A stretch of DNA of 64,000 nucleotides, taken from the NCBI RefSeq assembly GCF_003711515.1, contig NW_021167079.1, forward strand, positions 4,961,158 to 5,025,157, given 5' to 3'. This DNA is from Sodiomyces alkalinus F11 (lineage: Eukaryota > Ascomycota > Sordariomycetes > Glomerellales > Plectosphaerellaceae). Position 1 is the stretch's first letter, and each line of letters begins with the position of its first letter. Below the pieces are notes generated by a model, which saw nothing but the letters and a program-made list of their open reading frames with translations, did not search any database and was not told the origin of the DNA. This document shows positions 1-10,522 of this stretch, piece after piece. A program made the position numbers and the translations under genes.

Positions 1-1646
1 GGGGGAAAGGGGAAGAAATACATAAAAGAAAAACGGAACCAAAGTACAGGAAATGGTCCCTTTTCCTCCTGGTCAAGGATCATAATCGAAGCCCCATTTT
101 TCCTTTCAAGTTCCCTTCCTTTTTGCCCGAGAAGCTGAAAAGCTCAATTACCTTACCTTTTATGCTGTATAAAGTACGTGTACGAATAGCGAACATTGAA
201 CCTTTTATTACTAAGGTAATACAACATGAAACCACACACAGGATACAGATACGATACAGCATCTTATCGCCTTGCATCCACGAGAGACACAATTCGGGGA
301 TAATTCATAACCCCATCCGTGCCCAGCAACAAGCCCCATAATGGTCGTTACTTCGTTACTCTTCAGGGTAAAGCGTCTCCTGAGATCTGTGAGCTTTCTT
401 TTTTCAGCTGAGCATGGGGCCATGGGGTTTGCCGTGGAATTACGTTATACTCAACTCCGTATTAGACCCTGCATACCTACGAGACGACACGAAGCACGAA
501 GCACGAAGCACTACTCCACTACACGCTTGTTCCTGCGCAAGCGGTGCTAATAGTGTGGTGTTGTAGTGTTCGTGACGAAAGACGGAAGATGCAGAAACCC
601 AACTTCCCTCTTCCCTTATTCAGTCTTGTGCAAGGAAGCCGTCCTATTAATGCTTTACCTTTACCGCAACCAACTCCGATCCGTTGCTCTCCTGGAATTG
701 ATTCACATTGGCTCACTCAGGGTTGGTTAGGTCAGTTGGCGACCGAAAATAACACGCATCTTCGTAGTAGTTCGTTGGCCCCAACACCAACTTGTCTTTG
801 ATCGGTCTCGTACGCATCGACACCAGTGGTCGATAGTCATGGGCCCTACTAACAACCTCACTAATTATAACAGACAGTATCCTAGACCATGGCCGTGATC
901 CATCACGTTGCCTCAACTGAGACCCTCAGCGGACCGCGGCGCCCTGCTCGGCCCACTCCCGCTGCCGCAAACGAAGACGATAGCGTCGAACTAAAACATG
1001 GTCGTGCACCTCGAGGGGCGCGCTTGTTCCCGTTTTCGTCTCGTACTGAGCGGTCGAGCGGTCGGGGAAGCAAAAGAGCGGGACGAAGAAACTAGAGTGG
1101 ACAAAGGGACGAAGTGGACAACCTCAGCTTCGCTCACCGACTAAATGGCGCCACGATAGGTCCACGCGATTCTCAATTTCTCTCCACTTCGCGTTCTAGA
1201 TGCTCGATCTGCCTTTTGACCAAGTACGTGTACATATTAAAGGCCAACCCCTGTCACGAGGGCAGCCCCCTGCCTCGCTTCCTCCTCCTCCCCCTATTCC
1301 CCCGTCTTTTAACGTGTTAGTTCTCCAGTGTCCTTGCTCTTGCTCGTGCGTGTTCAGGAGGTCAATTGTCAATCGTCCTCGCCAACTTCGAGCCCTCTCC
1401 TTTCCTTTGTGCTGCCGAGAAGGGGCCGAAATGGACTTCGGATCCCGACAATCGTTTCGTTTCCTAGGATCTTGATCTCTGCCACTCTCTCAGATTCACT
1501 CCATTTCACTTCATACTCTCACTGAACTGCTCATTTCACTCTTCTTTTGTCGCTGCGACCAGAGCAAAGCCATCATCGCGGGCAGGGGGGACGACCGGCA
1601 GGGGAACGAACAAACCAAAAAAAAAAAAGGGGGAGGAAAAATAATA
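1..1646. other. Intergenic; upstream region of the RGS-LOV gene
   Basis: No ORF here looks like a protein. The stretch is the left flank and presumably the promoter and 5' leader of the photoreceptor starting at 1647. Visible elements are a three-copy 7-bp repeat (cacgaag) at about 488-511, pyrimidine-rich tracts at about 1270-1520, and an A-run just before the start codon (about 1616-1628). A TCGATC hexamer, the complement of GATCGA, lies at 1204-1209, about 440 bp before the ATG. A gene running in from the left cannot be excluded for the first few hundred bases. Confidence 0.5.
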
Positions 1647-3601
1647 ATGTCGCCCACTTACACCAGGCCACCGACCCCTCCTACGACGGAACATTACAGC
1701 CGGCTTTCCATGGGGTACAGGGCGGACGGGACTGCGAGCGATGGTTCGGCATCTGTCAACTCTGCGCGAAATCGCACTGCTCTGGCCTCACCGCCACTGA
1801 CACCAGTATTCAGCCCACCAGACGACCTCTCGTCTCTTCGTCTGAGGAGCAGTTCAGGATTGACGCTCCATACCAATGACGATGCGCTGAGGCAATATAC
1901 GGATTACAATTCGGACGGGTCTCCGCGGACGCCCGCCTTCCCCCCGATACAATGGGGCAGTATCAACCGCGTCGCGTCAGCCCCCATCCGCCGGCATTCC
2001 AATGCGGCGACGACGACGACGACGACGACGACAACGATGACGACGACGGTCGACCGCCCCGCGACGTATCTGGACTCCGAACCCCGCCTTCCCGTGCCGG
2101 ACTTTTTCAGCCGGGATACCTTTCACGCCGCGCTGGGCCATCCTCACATCTATCGTCGTCTGTTTCAGTTCGCGCGAAAGCAACAAGAGCGCCAGGGTGA
2201 CGTCGAGTTCCTGATGCGCGTGCAGCGCTACACTCACTCGCTAGACCAGTTTATCGAACAAGCCGTCCTCGTCCCGAAGCCGACAGGCCTGCCGTTTCCC
2301 GTTGCCAAGAGCTTGGCCTCCGACATGAGGCACATGATGGCTTCGGTCATCCCGGGGCTCGAGAACTTGTTTACCGAATCTACCCAGCACGTCGAGCAGC
2401 GCGTGCGAAGTGACATCTGGCCCGCTTTCGTGAAGAATCAACTGGCCACCTGCGTCACTTCGGCCCTTCTCAACGACGGGTCCCGGCAGAACGGGTTCCC
2501 GGGTCTCGGAAGTTCGTTTTGCCTCACCGAGGCGGCGCCGGATGGAGATGCCATCAAGTTCACGTCAGACGACTTTCTCTCCCTCTCGGGTTACACCAGG
2601 GCCGAGATTGCGGGACGAAACTGCTCCATCCTCCAGGGCCCCCAGACTGACGCGGGTTCAACTCGGAGGATCCGGAACGCCATCGCGCAGGGCGAAGAGG
2701 CCGTCGAGCTGATCCTCAATTACAGGCGAGACAGCTGGCCGTTCTGGAACTTCCTGCACCTCTTCCCGCTTACCGACCAGCACGGGACAGTGCGGTTCTA
2801 TCTCGGTGCGCAGATGCATGTTTCGGAGGCCGTTGGCGAGGATGACGACGTGCTCCGCGTGTTGGGGTACGACCCAGACCACGAGGAAGGCAAAGACCGG
2901 GAAGCCCGTACGCAGAGGTGGCAGAGCAACGCCACTACCAGGGCAGACGGCCGACGAGCGAGCCTGAGCACCCACGTCAATGTGAGCGCAGCCGCAAACG
3001 CAAACGCAAACCCACACCCACACCCACACGCGAATGGGCGGCCTTCGACGCGCGGCTCAACCAGGTCCTTCTTCAAACCGTTCAAGAAACAGTCCATCAG
3101 CACGAGCTGCATTAGCAGTCCGATCCTCGAATCGCCGCCCCCTTCGCCGAGCACGACGCGCAGCTCCGAGTCGAGGAAGGAAGCGGCGGGGAATCCGAAT
3201 CCGTACACCCACTACCTCGTGCTGAAGAACGTACGGCCGACAGCGACAGCGACGCCGACACGACCCAGGGCACCGTCTTCAGCAGCCTCCAACATGCACC
3301 GGCAGCAAAAGTCCGCCTCCTCCTCCTCCTCCTCCTCCTCCTCCTCCTCCTCCCGCCTCTCAGTCGCCTTTGCCTCTCCGTCCGCCCTCTCGATCCTAGG
3401 CTTAGACCACCACCACATGCCCCCGGACGCCCTCGCGGGCAAGGACATTTTCACCGCGCTCTCGGACTACGCGAGCTCGCCTTCCATCACGAAAGCATTC
3501 CGCTCGGCGATCAGGGAGCGGGTGCTGGAGGAAGGGAAGCCGGCATCGATGGAGCTCGTCCTGGGCAGGGTACCGGCACCGGCATCGGCATCGGCGGCGT
3601 C

Positions 3602-3633
<32 letters not shown>

Positions 3634-3857
3634 GTTCGCGACGCAAGGCGAGCGTTGCGCTCTCGTCTCGGTCAAGGGAAGATGTGGGGGATGCTGTGAG
3701 GGAGAGGAGACCCAGCCGTCCGCTGAGTCGAACCGGGGTGTCGGGTCTTGTTGGGGGAGAGACGGGTCTAGCGGAAAGAGTCGCGAGCTTCTGGACGCCC
3801 TTGAAGGATGTTGAAGGGTCGGTGGAGTGGGTTGTTCTCGTTCTGTTGCCGATGTAA
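1647..3857 (+). CDS. RGS-LOV blue-light photoreceptor (BcLOV4-like)
   Basis: A single-exon 736-residue protein. A disordered N-terminus (1-145) is followed by an RGS-like all-helical domain (about 148-275) and a LOV/PAS domain (about 285-395). The LOV motif GRNCSILQ supplies the photoadduct cysteine Cys326. Other flavin contacts are kept: Asn358 in NYR, Asn368 in FWN and Gln389 in GAQ. A basic, amphipathic-looking stretch (RSFFKPFKK, 473-481) follows in the linker. A degenerate PAS-like C-terminal domain (about 495-736) is broken by serine runs encoded by TCC and TCG repeats. This order matches fungal RGS-LOV proteins such as Botrytis BcLOV4, which bind anionic membranes in blue light through a linker helix. 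The usual Arg-Phe after the cysteine is Ser-Ile here, so flavin affinity or photocycle may differ. Membrane recruitment is inferred from the family. The ATG at 1647 is the first in a long open frame. Confidence 0.88.
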
Positions 3858-4578
3858 GTCGTGTCATGCTTGTTTTCTCTTCTTCCTTTTCTCTTCTTCC
3901 TTTTCTCTTCTTCCTTTTCTCTTTCTTCTTTTCCTTCCTTTTTTTCACGTGTAATGATCGATCACTGGCTCAGAAGGCGACGATACCCCAGACAGCGGTT
4001 TTTCTCGTTTTTTTTTTTTTTTTTTTATTACTTTTCTCCTCTATTATATCCTATTATATCACCCATATTGCCCGTTTCTTCACGTAATATTAGTTCGCAG
4101 AATCACGATAAGGAAGGAAAGTACATGTAATTACCTTAATCACCTTGTGAGCATTAGTAATGGTTCGGTCGGATCATCTTAAAGCCGTACACAAACCCAA
4201 CAATGTACAGTGGAGATAACAGTATTCTATACATTCACACAGTATGATCCGCTGCTTATCCTCTAACGCCCCTAAAACTTAGTACAGCACCACCACCAAC
4301 GAGTCGTCATCATCACCACATCACCGAGGGAGACCTCCTTGTCCCTCTTCAACCTCCAGAAAACATCTTGAACTTTCCAACCCCTTACCCTCATGGTCCG
4401 TCTGCTGGTCGCATTTTATTCCTCATTTGCGGTAAGTTTTCTATGATCCTCTTCTCTGTTCAGAGAGTCCCGATCTTCGGCCTCCGCCATTCAATGGAGA
4501 CAGACCATGCCAGTTTGACCCTGCATCCGCTCATTACAGAGTCGATTGGGCCACCGACTTACTCTGCCGACAGATGAT
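3858..4578. other. Intergenic with pyrimidine tracts
   Basis: This spacer lies between the photoreceptor and the ankyrin gene. It starts with three tandem copies of a 14-bp pyrimidine unit (ttttctcttcttcc) at about 3872-3914 and a T-run at about 4009-4027, probably in the 3' UTR. The remainder should hold the promoter and leader of the downstream gene. The only upstream ORF (4368-4577) has no recognisable content. An intron-like stretch at 4431-4462 is too short to accept. Confidence 0.5.
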
Positions 4579-7500
4579 ATGGATTCTGCCCTCCCTGCGG
4601 CCCTGACGCGTGTAAGGCGCCATGTGGACACCATATATCACACGCTCCTGGCTGCGGACCACGGTCTAGGCAACCTGGGTTCCGAACTCAGGCCGCTTCT
4701 TCGTTCTCTTTCCGGGAAACTTCACTCCACGTTGCTGCTTTCCGAAGAGCTGCTCGCGACTTCATCATGCCGGGACCTTAAGGACCCTCAGGACCCTCAG
4801 GACAAGACCCAGGGCAACCGAGCCCACCTTGCAGCCTGCCACTCTGCCTTGGATGGCTTGTCCAGCCTCCTCAACCGCACCCACGGCCCAGTTGATGCTG
4901 CCGACTCGTCTGCTTCTAGTCTGGTTGACGTCTTCCAGACCTTGAAAATCCAGCTCGATCTCGCTTCGCACGCCAAATCGCTCCCAGCTCTCGAGCGGTG
5001 TCTCTCCACTAAGCCATCCCCCTCCCTCTCACCGTCCGCAACCTGCCCTCGTGACTCGTCCAATTCGGATCAGATTCATGGCCCCCAGACTTACCAGGAA
5101 TCCCTCGATGCCTTCTCTCGCGCACTGGAGATCCTCCTGGACCCTCAGTTCAATACGCGAATCAGCAGCTACCACGAGTATTGTGCAACAGTCAAGACGA
5201 GGGCGGAGAATTGCCACGAGTACAGCAAGAGCGCCATCGTGTGGCCGGGCTATGCCGAAGTCTTCTGGCCTCAATGCAAGCACCTCGTCACGAAACTGTT
5301 TTATCCTGACAAGCCATCCAGCTTCGAGCACTGGGTCCTGGAGTATTGTCGCCAACAATGGCCCGACGTCTACGGGGACCAAGCCCTCACCCCAACGCAC
5401 ACTCTTCAGCTGATGTTCACCGTCACCGAATCTTCTTCATTCTCACCCCTTCACGCCGCCGCCGCCCTCGGCCTGGCTCAGCTTTGCGAGCACCTCATCG
5501 ATCTCGGCGCAGACCCTTTGCAGTACAGCCCCATCGGCACCCCTTTCTACTGCGCCCTCGTAGGTCCCAAGGCCTTCTTGGCCCGCACCGAGAATCCCAC
5601 CCTCCTCGTCCAGTTGCCTTGCAGCAGCGTCGCGCAAGCGGAGACCATCGAACTCTTCACCCGTCCAGCCATAATCCGCGGCATCCGCGAGACGGCCGTG
5701 GGTCCAGGTCCCGCCCCCGCGGAGCCGTTCCCACTGGCCACACTGTCTTTCTACACCTGCCTCCGCCTCGGCAACGGCGATTCGTTCCTTCGCATGGTCC
5801 CGCACCTCGAGCTGGATGATTCTTTCTGGGACATGCTCATCTTTTTCAACTTTGAGGATTTTCCTTGGGTTAAACATCCGTCCAAAAGGGCCTGGGCCTT
5901 CCTGAATTCCGTACTCCCCTGTCTTTTCGACTTTCACGTCGCCCGATACGACGAGCTCCACAGGCCCTCCATACTCAAATATCTCTTGGTCGTCATGCGC
6001 AAGTGGGGACTGGACATGGTGAAGGAGAAACCTCGCTACTGTCGCCGCATCGCCGACATTGACGACGCCGATTTTCGGGCGCTTGTCAGAAATGCCGTCC
6101 AGCTGCATGAGCGCGAAGTGGTCTTCCGCTTGATCCGAGACCCTCGGTTTGATCCCAACACCCATGGTCCCGGCACTCGCGAGTCCCAGGGCACTATATT
6201 GCACATGGCAGTGGGGGACGACCATGTGGCGCTCATACGTGACATTCTGGACGCCGGCGCGGACGTGCATGTTCGGAACCAAGGGGGCCAGACGCCGATC
6301 CTAGCAGTCGAGTCGATCGGGGCGCTCGAGCTCCTGATCCAGCACGGTGCCAACACCACGGATACCGACGCAGATGGCTACAATATCTGGCACATTGCCG
6401 CTGCTAACAACGACTGCGATCTTCTCGAGTGGCTCCTTGCCAACGACCCAAATGGGCAGGCGAACAGAGCAGCCTGCATGAACTCGGGCTATACTCCGAT
6501 CGCCAAAGCCATGACGTTCCCCCTCCAGGACCTGAGGTCGATGGAGGCCGATGGGGGCCGCTCTAGACGCCGTCCTCCCTACGCAGCTGCTCTGCTCCTC
6601 CTCGAGACGTCCAAAGGAAAGCCGTCTTTTGTCCGAGCCCCGGCGTCCGTGCATCTCCCCCAAGTAGCCGCGGAATGGGGCAGCCTAGAGCTAGCCCAGG
6701 GATTGCTCGAGGCCGGTCTCGACGTGTTCGGCGCCGACGGCGAAGGCAACTCGGCACTTCACAGCCTCAATTTTGCAGCAACCGAAGAATTGGTCGCTTT
6801 CCTTCTGTCAGGCGGACCTCCCGAGATCAACGCACAAGGGAAGACGCCGGCAGAGACCATCTTCCTCGCTTACAACAATGCCTACTCCCCTCAAGCTCTT
6901 GCGCCCAGGTCCAGCAACTGGCTGAAGGTCGATCTCGTGTTCACAAGAGCTTACATGCCTGAGCTGACGGAACATCCCGCTTGTGCACGGGCTCTGGACC
7001 CTCTCGCGTACGAGAGGCTTCTGACCCCTCGTGTGCTCGCCTCTCGAGACTCCCAAGGTCGAGGGCTCTGGGAACGATTCATGTCCGACATTGTCTTCCA
7101 GTGGGCTTACTTGCCGCCGTGGATAGTGAGGCCACACGTGGCCGACTCGCTCGTGACCGCCGTCAAGTGCCTCGTCAAGCACGGCGCTGCGTCGGCCTTT
7201 GAGAGAGAGAAGGGACAACGCGCCCTGGAGCACTTCCTGGGCTTGGTGGCGCGGTGGCCTTTCCGCAGCGCGTCGCACACCCCCGAGGCCTGCTTTGCGG
7301 ACATGGCCAAAGAGATTGTCAGTACGACGACTGATTTCTCACCGCTCCCCAACGAGACATACTTGGATGGTCTGCGCACTGCGATCCTCTGCTGGAAAAC
7401 CTGGCTGCCTCCCATCCTAAGGCTGTTCAGTCAACCTTTGCCAGACGACCTCAGAGACGCGAATGTCCTCTTGTTCATGCTGGTACGGGATGCTATGGGG

Positions 7501-7737
7501 AATGACATGTTTCGCCAGATGCTGGAGACACTGCCCGTCGATCGCAAGATAGGACGTCTCGCTCTCCAGTACCTGGACATTTACGCCGCGGGCCATTATT
7601 GTAGCGAGGATCTTATTTGCGAAAGACGCAAGATGATCCAATCGTGGTCGGGTTTACAGGATGGGTTCAGGAGTGAGGACGAGGACGGCGAGGACGACGG
7701 CGACGGCGATGAGAACTGGGACGACGAAATGGGCTGA
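4579..7737 (+). CDS. Ankyrin-repeat protein, function unknown
   Basis: One long uninterrupted frame gives 1052 residues. The frame is open back to about 4546, but the first ATG is at 4579. The N-terminal 200 residues are helical and unrecognised. Ankyrin-like units are visible near 287-312 (PLHAAAALG, then LIDLGADP), in a run at about 540-620 (ILHMAVG, ILDAGADVHVRN, LLIQHGANT, IWHIAAANND) and again near 725-755 (ALHSLN). The protein ends in an acidic tail rich in Asp, Glu and Gly. Ankyrin repeats mediate protein binding, so a scaffold or adaptor role is likely, but no enzymatic domain such as NACHT or kinase is seen. Fungi carry large fast-evolving ankyrin families, so no orthologue is proposed. 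The missing Walker motifs argue against a STAND-type NTPase. Confidence 0.8.
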   Translation: MDSALPAALTRVRRHVDTIYHTLLAADHGLGNLGSELRPLLRSLSGKLHSTLLLSEELLATSSCRDLKDPQDPQDKTQGNRAHLAACHSALDGLSSLLNRTHGPVDAADSSASSLVDVFQTLKIQLDLASHAKSLPALERCLSTKPSPSLSPSATCPRDSSNSDQIHGPQTYQESLDAFSRALEILLDPQFNTRISSYHEYCATVKTRAENCHEYSKSAIVWPGYAEVFWPQCKHLVTKLFYPDKPSSFEHWVLEYCRQQWPDVYGDQALTPTHTLQLMFTVTESSSFSPLHAAAALGLAQLCEHLIDLGADPLQYSPIGTPFYCALVGPKAFLARTENPTLLVQLPCSSVAQAETIELFTRPAIIRGIRETAVGPGPAPAEPFPLATLSFYTCLRLGNGDSFLRMVPHLELDDSFWDMLIFFNFEDFPWVKHPSKRAWAFLNSVLPCLFDFHVARYDELHRPSILKYLLVVMRKWGLDMVKEKPRYCRRIADIDDADFRALVRNAVQLHEREVVFRLIRDPRFDPNTHGPGTRESQGTILHMAVGDDHVALIRDILDAGADVHVRNQGGQTPILAVESIGALELLIQHGANTTDTDADGYNIWHIAAANNDCDLLEWLLANDPNGQANRAACMNSGYTPIAKAMTFPLQDLRSMEADGGRSRRRPPYAAALLLLETSKGKPSFVRAPASVHLPQVAAEWGSLELAQGLLEAGLDVFGADGEGNSALHSLNFAATEELVAFLLSGGPPEINAQGKTPAETIFLAYNNAYSPQALAPRSSNWLKVDLVFTRAYMPELTEHPACARALDPLAYERLLTPRVLASRDSQGRGLWERFMSDIVFQWAYLPPWIVRPHVADSLVTAVKCLVKHGAASAFEREKGQRALEHFLGLVARWPFRSASHTPEACFADMAKEIVSTTTDFSPLPNETYLDGLRTAILCWKTWLPPILRLFSQPLPDDLRDANVLLFMLVRDAMGNDMFRQMLETLPVDRKIGRLALQYLDIYAAGHYCSEDLICERRKMIQSWSGLQDGFRSEDEDGEDDGDGDENWDDEMG

Positions 7738-10522
7738 TTATTCCCAAGGCGCGAAAGTCAGTGGGTGTCATAATTCTCGTATCTGCTTGGCATTATTTCT
7801 TCCTGGATTAATGGAAAATGGGACAACAAAGGGACAGTAAAGGAACGCGTATCTAAGGATACGATCTATACATTCTATACTTTTTGTCACTGATAATTCA
7901 CTGTGTTGACAAAGTTGCTCTGTATACGAATTGACTCGCAACACGACCACGATATTGCTAGGCTGCCTAGGCCATTCTCAAATAGTCATCCTTCGTCTGT
8001 CAGGTCAATAAACATAATGAGATACCGTCATAGGCACTTTACATACCTAGCCGCAAGGGGGAGAAGAGACGAGATAAGGTAGCGCGAGTGATCTTGCCAT
8101 CGCAGGTACGACAAAGAACATTCGCTTCTATTTAAAACGCATGCTCAAGATGGCAATGCAATAGAGTCCTATCCAGGGCACTAGCTGTGGCATATCTGGT
8201 GCTGGGGGGAAAGCGGACGAGACAGTAATGGGCTTTGCTGTGACCATGTGATTTCTCTACTTGGTCAGTAAACCCTCCTCACAAGCCATCACTACGACAA
8301 AGTCTCGTCCGGTTGGCTTCGGACAGACGACAAGCATCGACATCTCAGTAGTCACTGTCAGGAGTCTCGGAGCAGCTCTTAAGGGTGGAATCAGGTTGAA
8401 TTACCGGTGACCGGTCTAATGAACCTATGAACGGAATATGCTTGCCACCGCCCCCTATCAAGGCACTCTATCTTCCCCGGCGACCTCTCTGAAAGACCGA
8501 CTCGGATGAAGTTACTCCGCCTGAACTGGGGTGTCGAGATCGCAATACCATTCAACCTTTGAGGTGACGCGACGACTCAGTCTGGGCTTCGCAGGCTAGC
8601 TGGTCCGCGTCACTAATAAGTTAAAACCCTTCGGCCCGCCTCGGGGTCAACTGTCGTAGACCGAATGCGACCTGATCCCGGCCCCTAATTGTTTTTGAAT
8701 ATTTATACACGTATACGTATGATTCATATTCGTTGGTGGATCGAAGCTCCTTGTCCGATCCGACAACCCGGCGTGAGAGTAGATCGTTGACATGGAATTG
8801 TGAACATGGTGAAGCCACAACTGATGCAAGATGTGCAAATTCTCATGTCTAACAAACACCGGGATAGGACAAGGAGCTTCTAAAGTGTGCGCCGGGCCTG
8901 ACCCGCCTGAGCCACCCTCGGGGGTAAATCTGACTCCCGACTTCCCGGCCCCTCGCCTAAAGCTACTGCTATCCCAGATTCCTCCAGGCCAAGGCCAAGA
9001 AGAGGGAAGCTAGAGCAGTCAGGTATGAGCAGCTGCCATAGCCAGGTGAGGCGAGGGGCGAAGAAGTGGAAGAATAGGAGTCGAAGTGCCGCGAGAGTGG
9101 CTCGAGCTGCCAGGATGAGTGGTGAGGGGGGGAAAGTGGAAAGTCGGATGAGAAGAGGAAAAGAAGGAGGAAGAAAACCGCAGAAAAGGAAGAACGGCCG
9201 CTTTATTTATACATGATCAGGCTCTCTGTCCTAATGGGAGGAAGACTGGGATCGAAGCTCAACGAGCGCCCCCTGAACTCTAATTAGCGTCGGCTTCACG
9301 CGGTGACGCAATCAGTCCTCGCTCTTCCAAGTTGTGGCTCGAACTTTATCATGCTTCAGACTTCTTCCACGGAGCAGGGAGTCGGGACTGAAAGGCGAAA
9401 AGACCACGGCTGCGCCGCACAGGATCTGGAGCGAAACGTGCTTCCTCCAGACTGGAAAACAACCAAAATGAACTAATACACGTATATAGACTGTTCTCAG
9501 CGTCTTCATCGAGATTTCTATTTGTTCACAGTTGGCCGACTGGTCGCCATGGCCCGTCATGGCTTGATTACAACTATTCACTTCATGTTCTCTCCCTAAA
9601 GGTAGACGCGGTTTCAAGCGAACGGGTTCCCCCTGCATTGATACTACCACGTACCTCCCTTGACTCTCAGCACGGCAAGGCGATCCAAGTGGCACACATT
9701 CTAGCTTTTCAGGAGTCGGTCAATAGAACCACCCATACCCCGTATATGAGGGAAATGGCTGTCAAACCGTGCAATTCCGGTGGCAATGCTCAGTCTTTTC
9801 AGTAAGGGACCATTATTAATAAGATGTCCTCGAAACGTAAAGAAGAACCAAGCCCGTAATTATTTGAGGGCATCATGTGAAGAAAATGATTGAGATGGTG
9901 GCGCCGTGTTACGTTTAAAACGACACGGGGCCAAAAAAGGGGCAAAAAAAAGGGGGGACAGGGGGGAAAAGAAGCAAAAAACATACAACACCGGGTATTC
10001 GCTGGTCGTCACCGACCCAACTACTAATCCGGCCCTCACTGGCTTATCTAGGGGAGAGCGGACGGGATCCCGAGTTTTCCAGTGGGTATGGTCGTATGTG
10101 CTTGATATTCAAATAAACCATTCTTATAAACCTGTGCATTCACGACTGATTCTTTTCCTTTGGGCTTTTGCAGATTGTGTAAGGTCACAATACGGTCGTC
10201 ACTGCCAAGTCAGCTCTGCTCTGCACCACAAGAACCCTCCACTGTGCGACCTTTGAACTTCATTCTTAACATGACTAGCGCTGGCCATATAATAGTTGCA
10301 ATTCGTTCTTTCATTATTAGTGCATCTCCCAGTCTGTTCTACAGAACCCCTCGTATCATGTATGCTGCAACCTCCACAAGACCAGCTCCCTCCAAATCAA
10401 CGCAGAAGTATCCCAATATCCATGGACGATGCAACTTAATAGCAAATACCCCCGCGCTAAAAAGGTGTGTCTATGAACGAGAGCAGACAAGTCCCGGAGC
10501 CCGGAAATCCGTTTCACGTCTC
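7738..10522. other. Gene-free 2.8-kb spacer
   Basis: I see no convincing gene on either strand. The ORFs are short, overlap each other and resemble no family. Features seen are an A/G homopolymer-rich stretch at about 9930-9983 and several T-rich blocks. No terminal inverted repeat, LTR or recognisable transposase remnant was found by eye. A decayed mobile element or a non-coding RNA is possible but unsupported. Confidence 0.45.

Noticed and set aside
4368..4577. Upstream exon for the ankyrin gene
   Set aside because: The only GT..AG pair nearby would make a 32-nt intron, too short, and the peptide shows no conservation signal.
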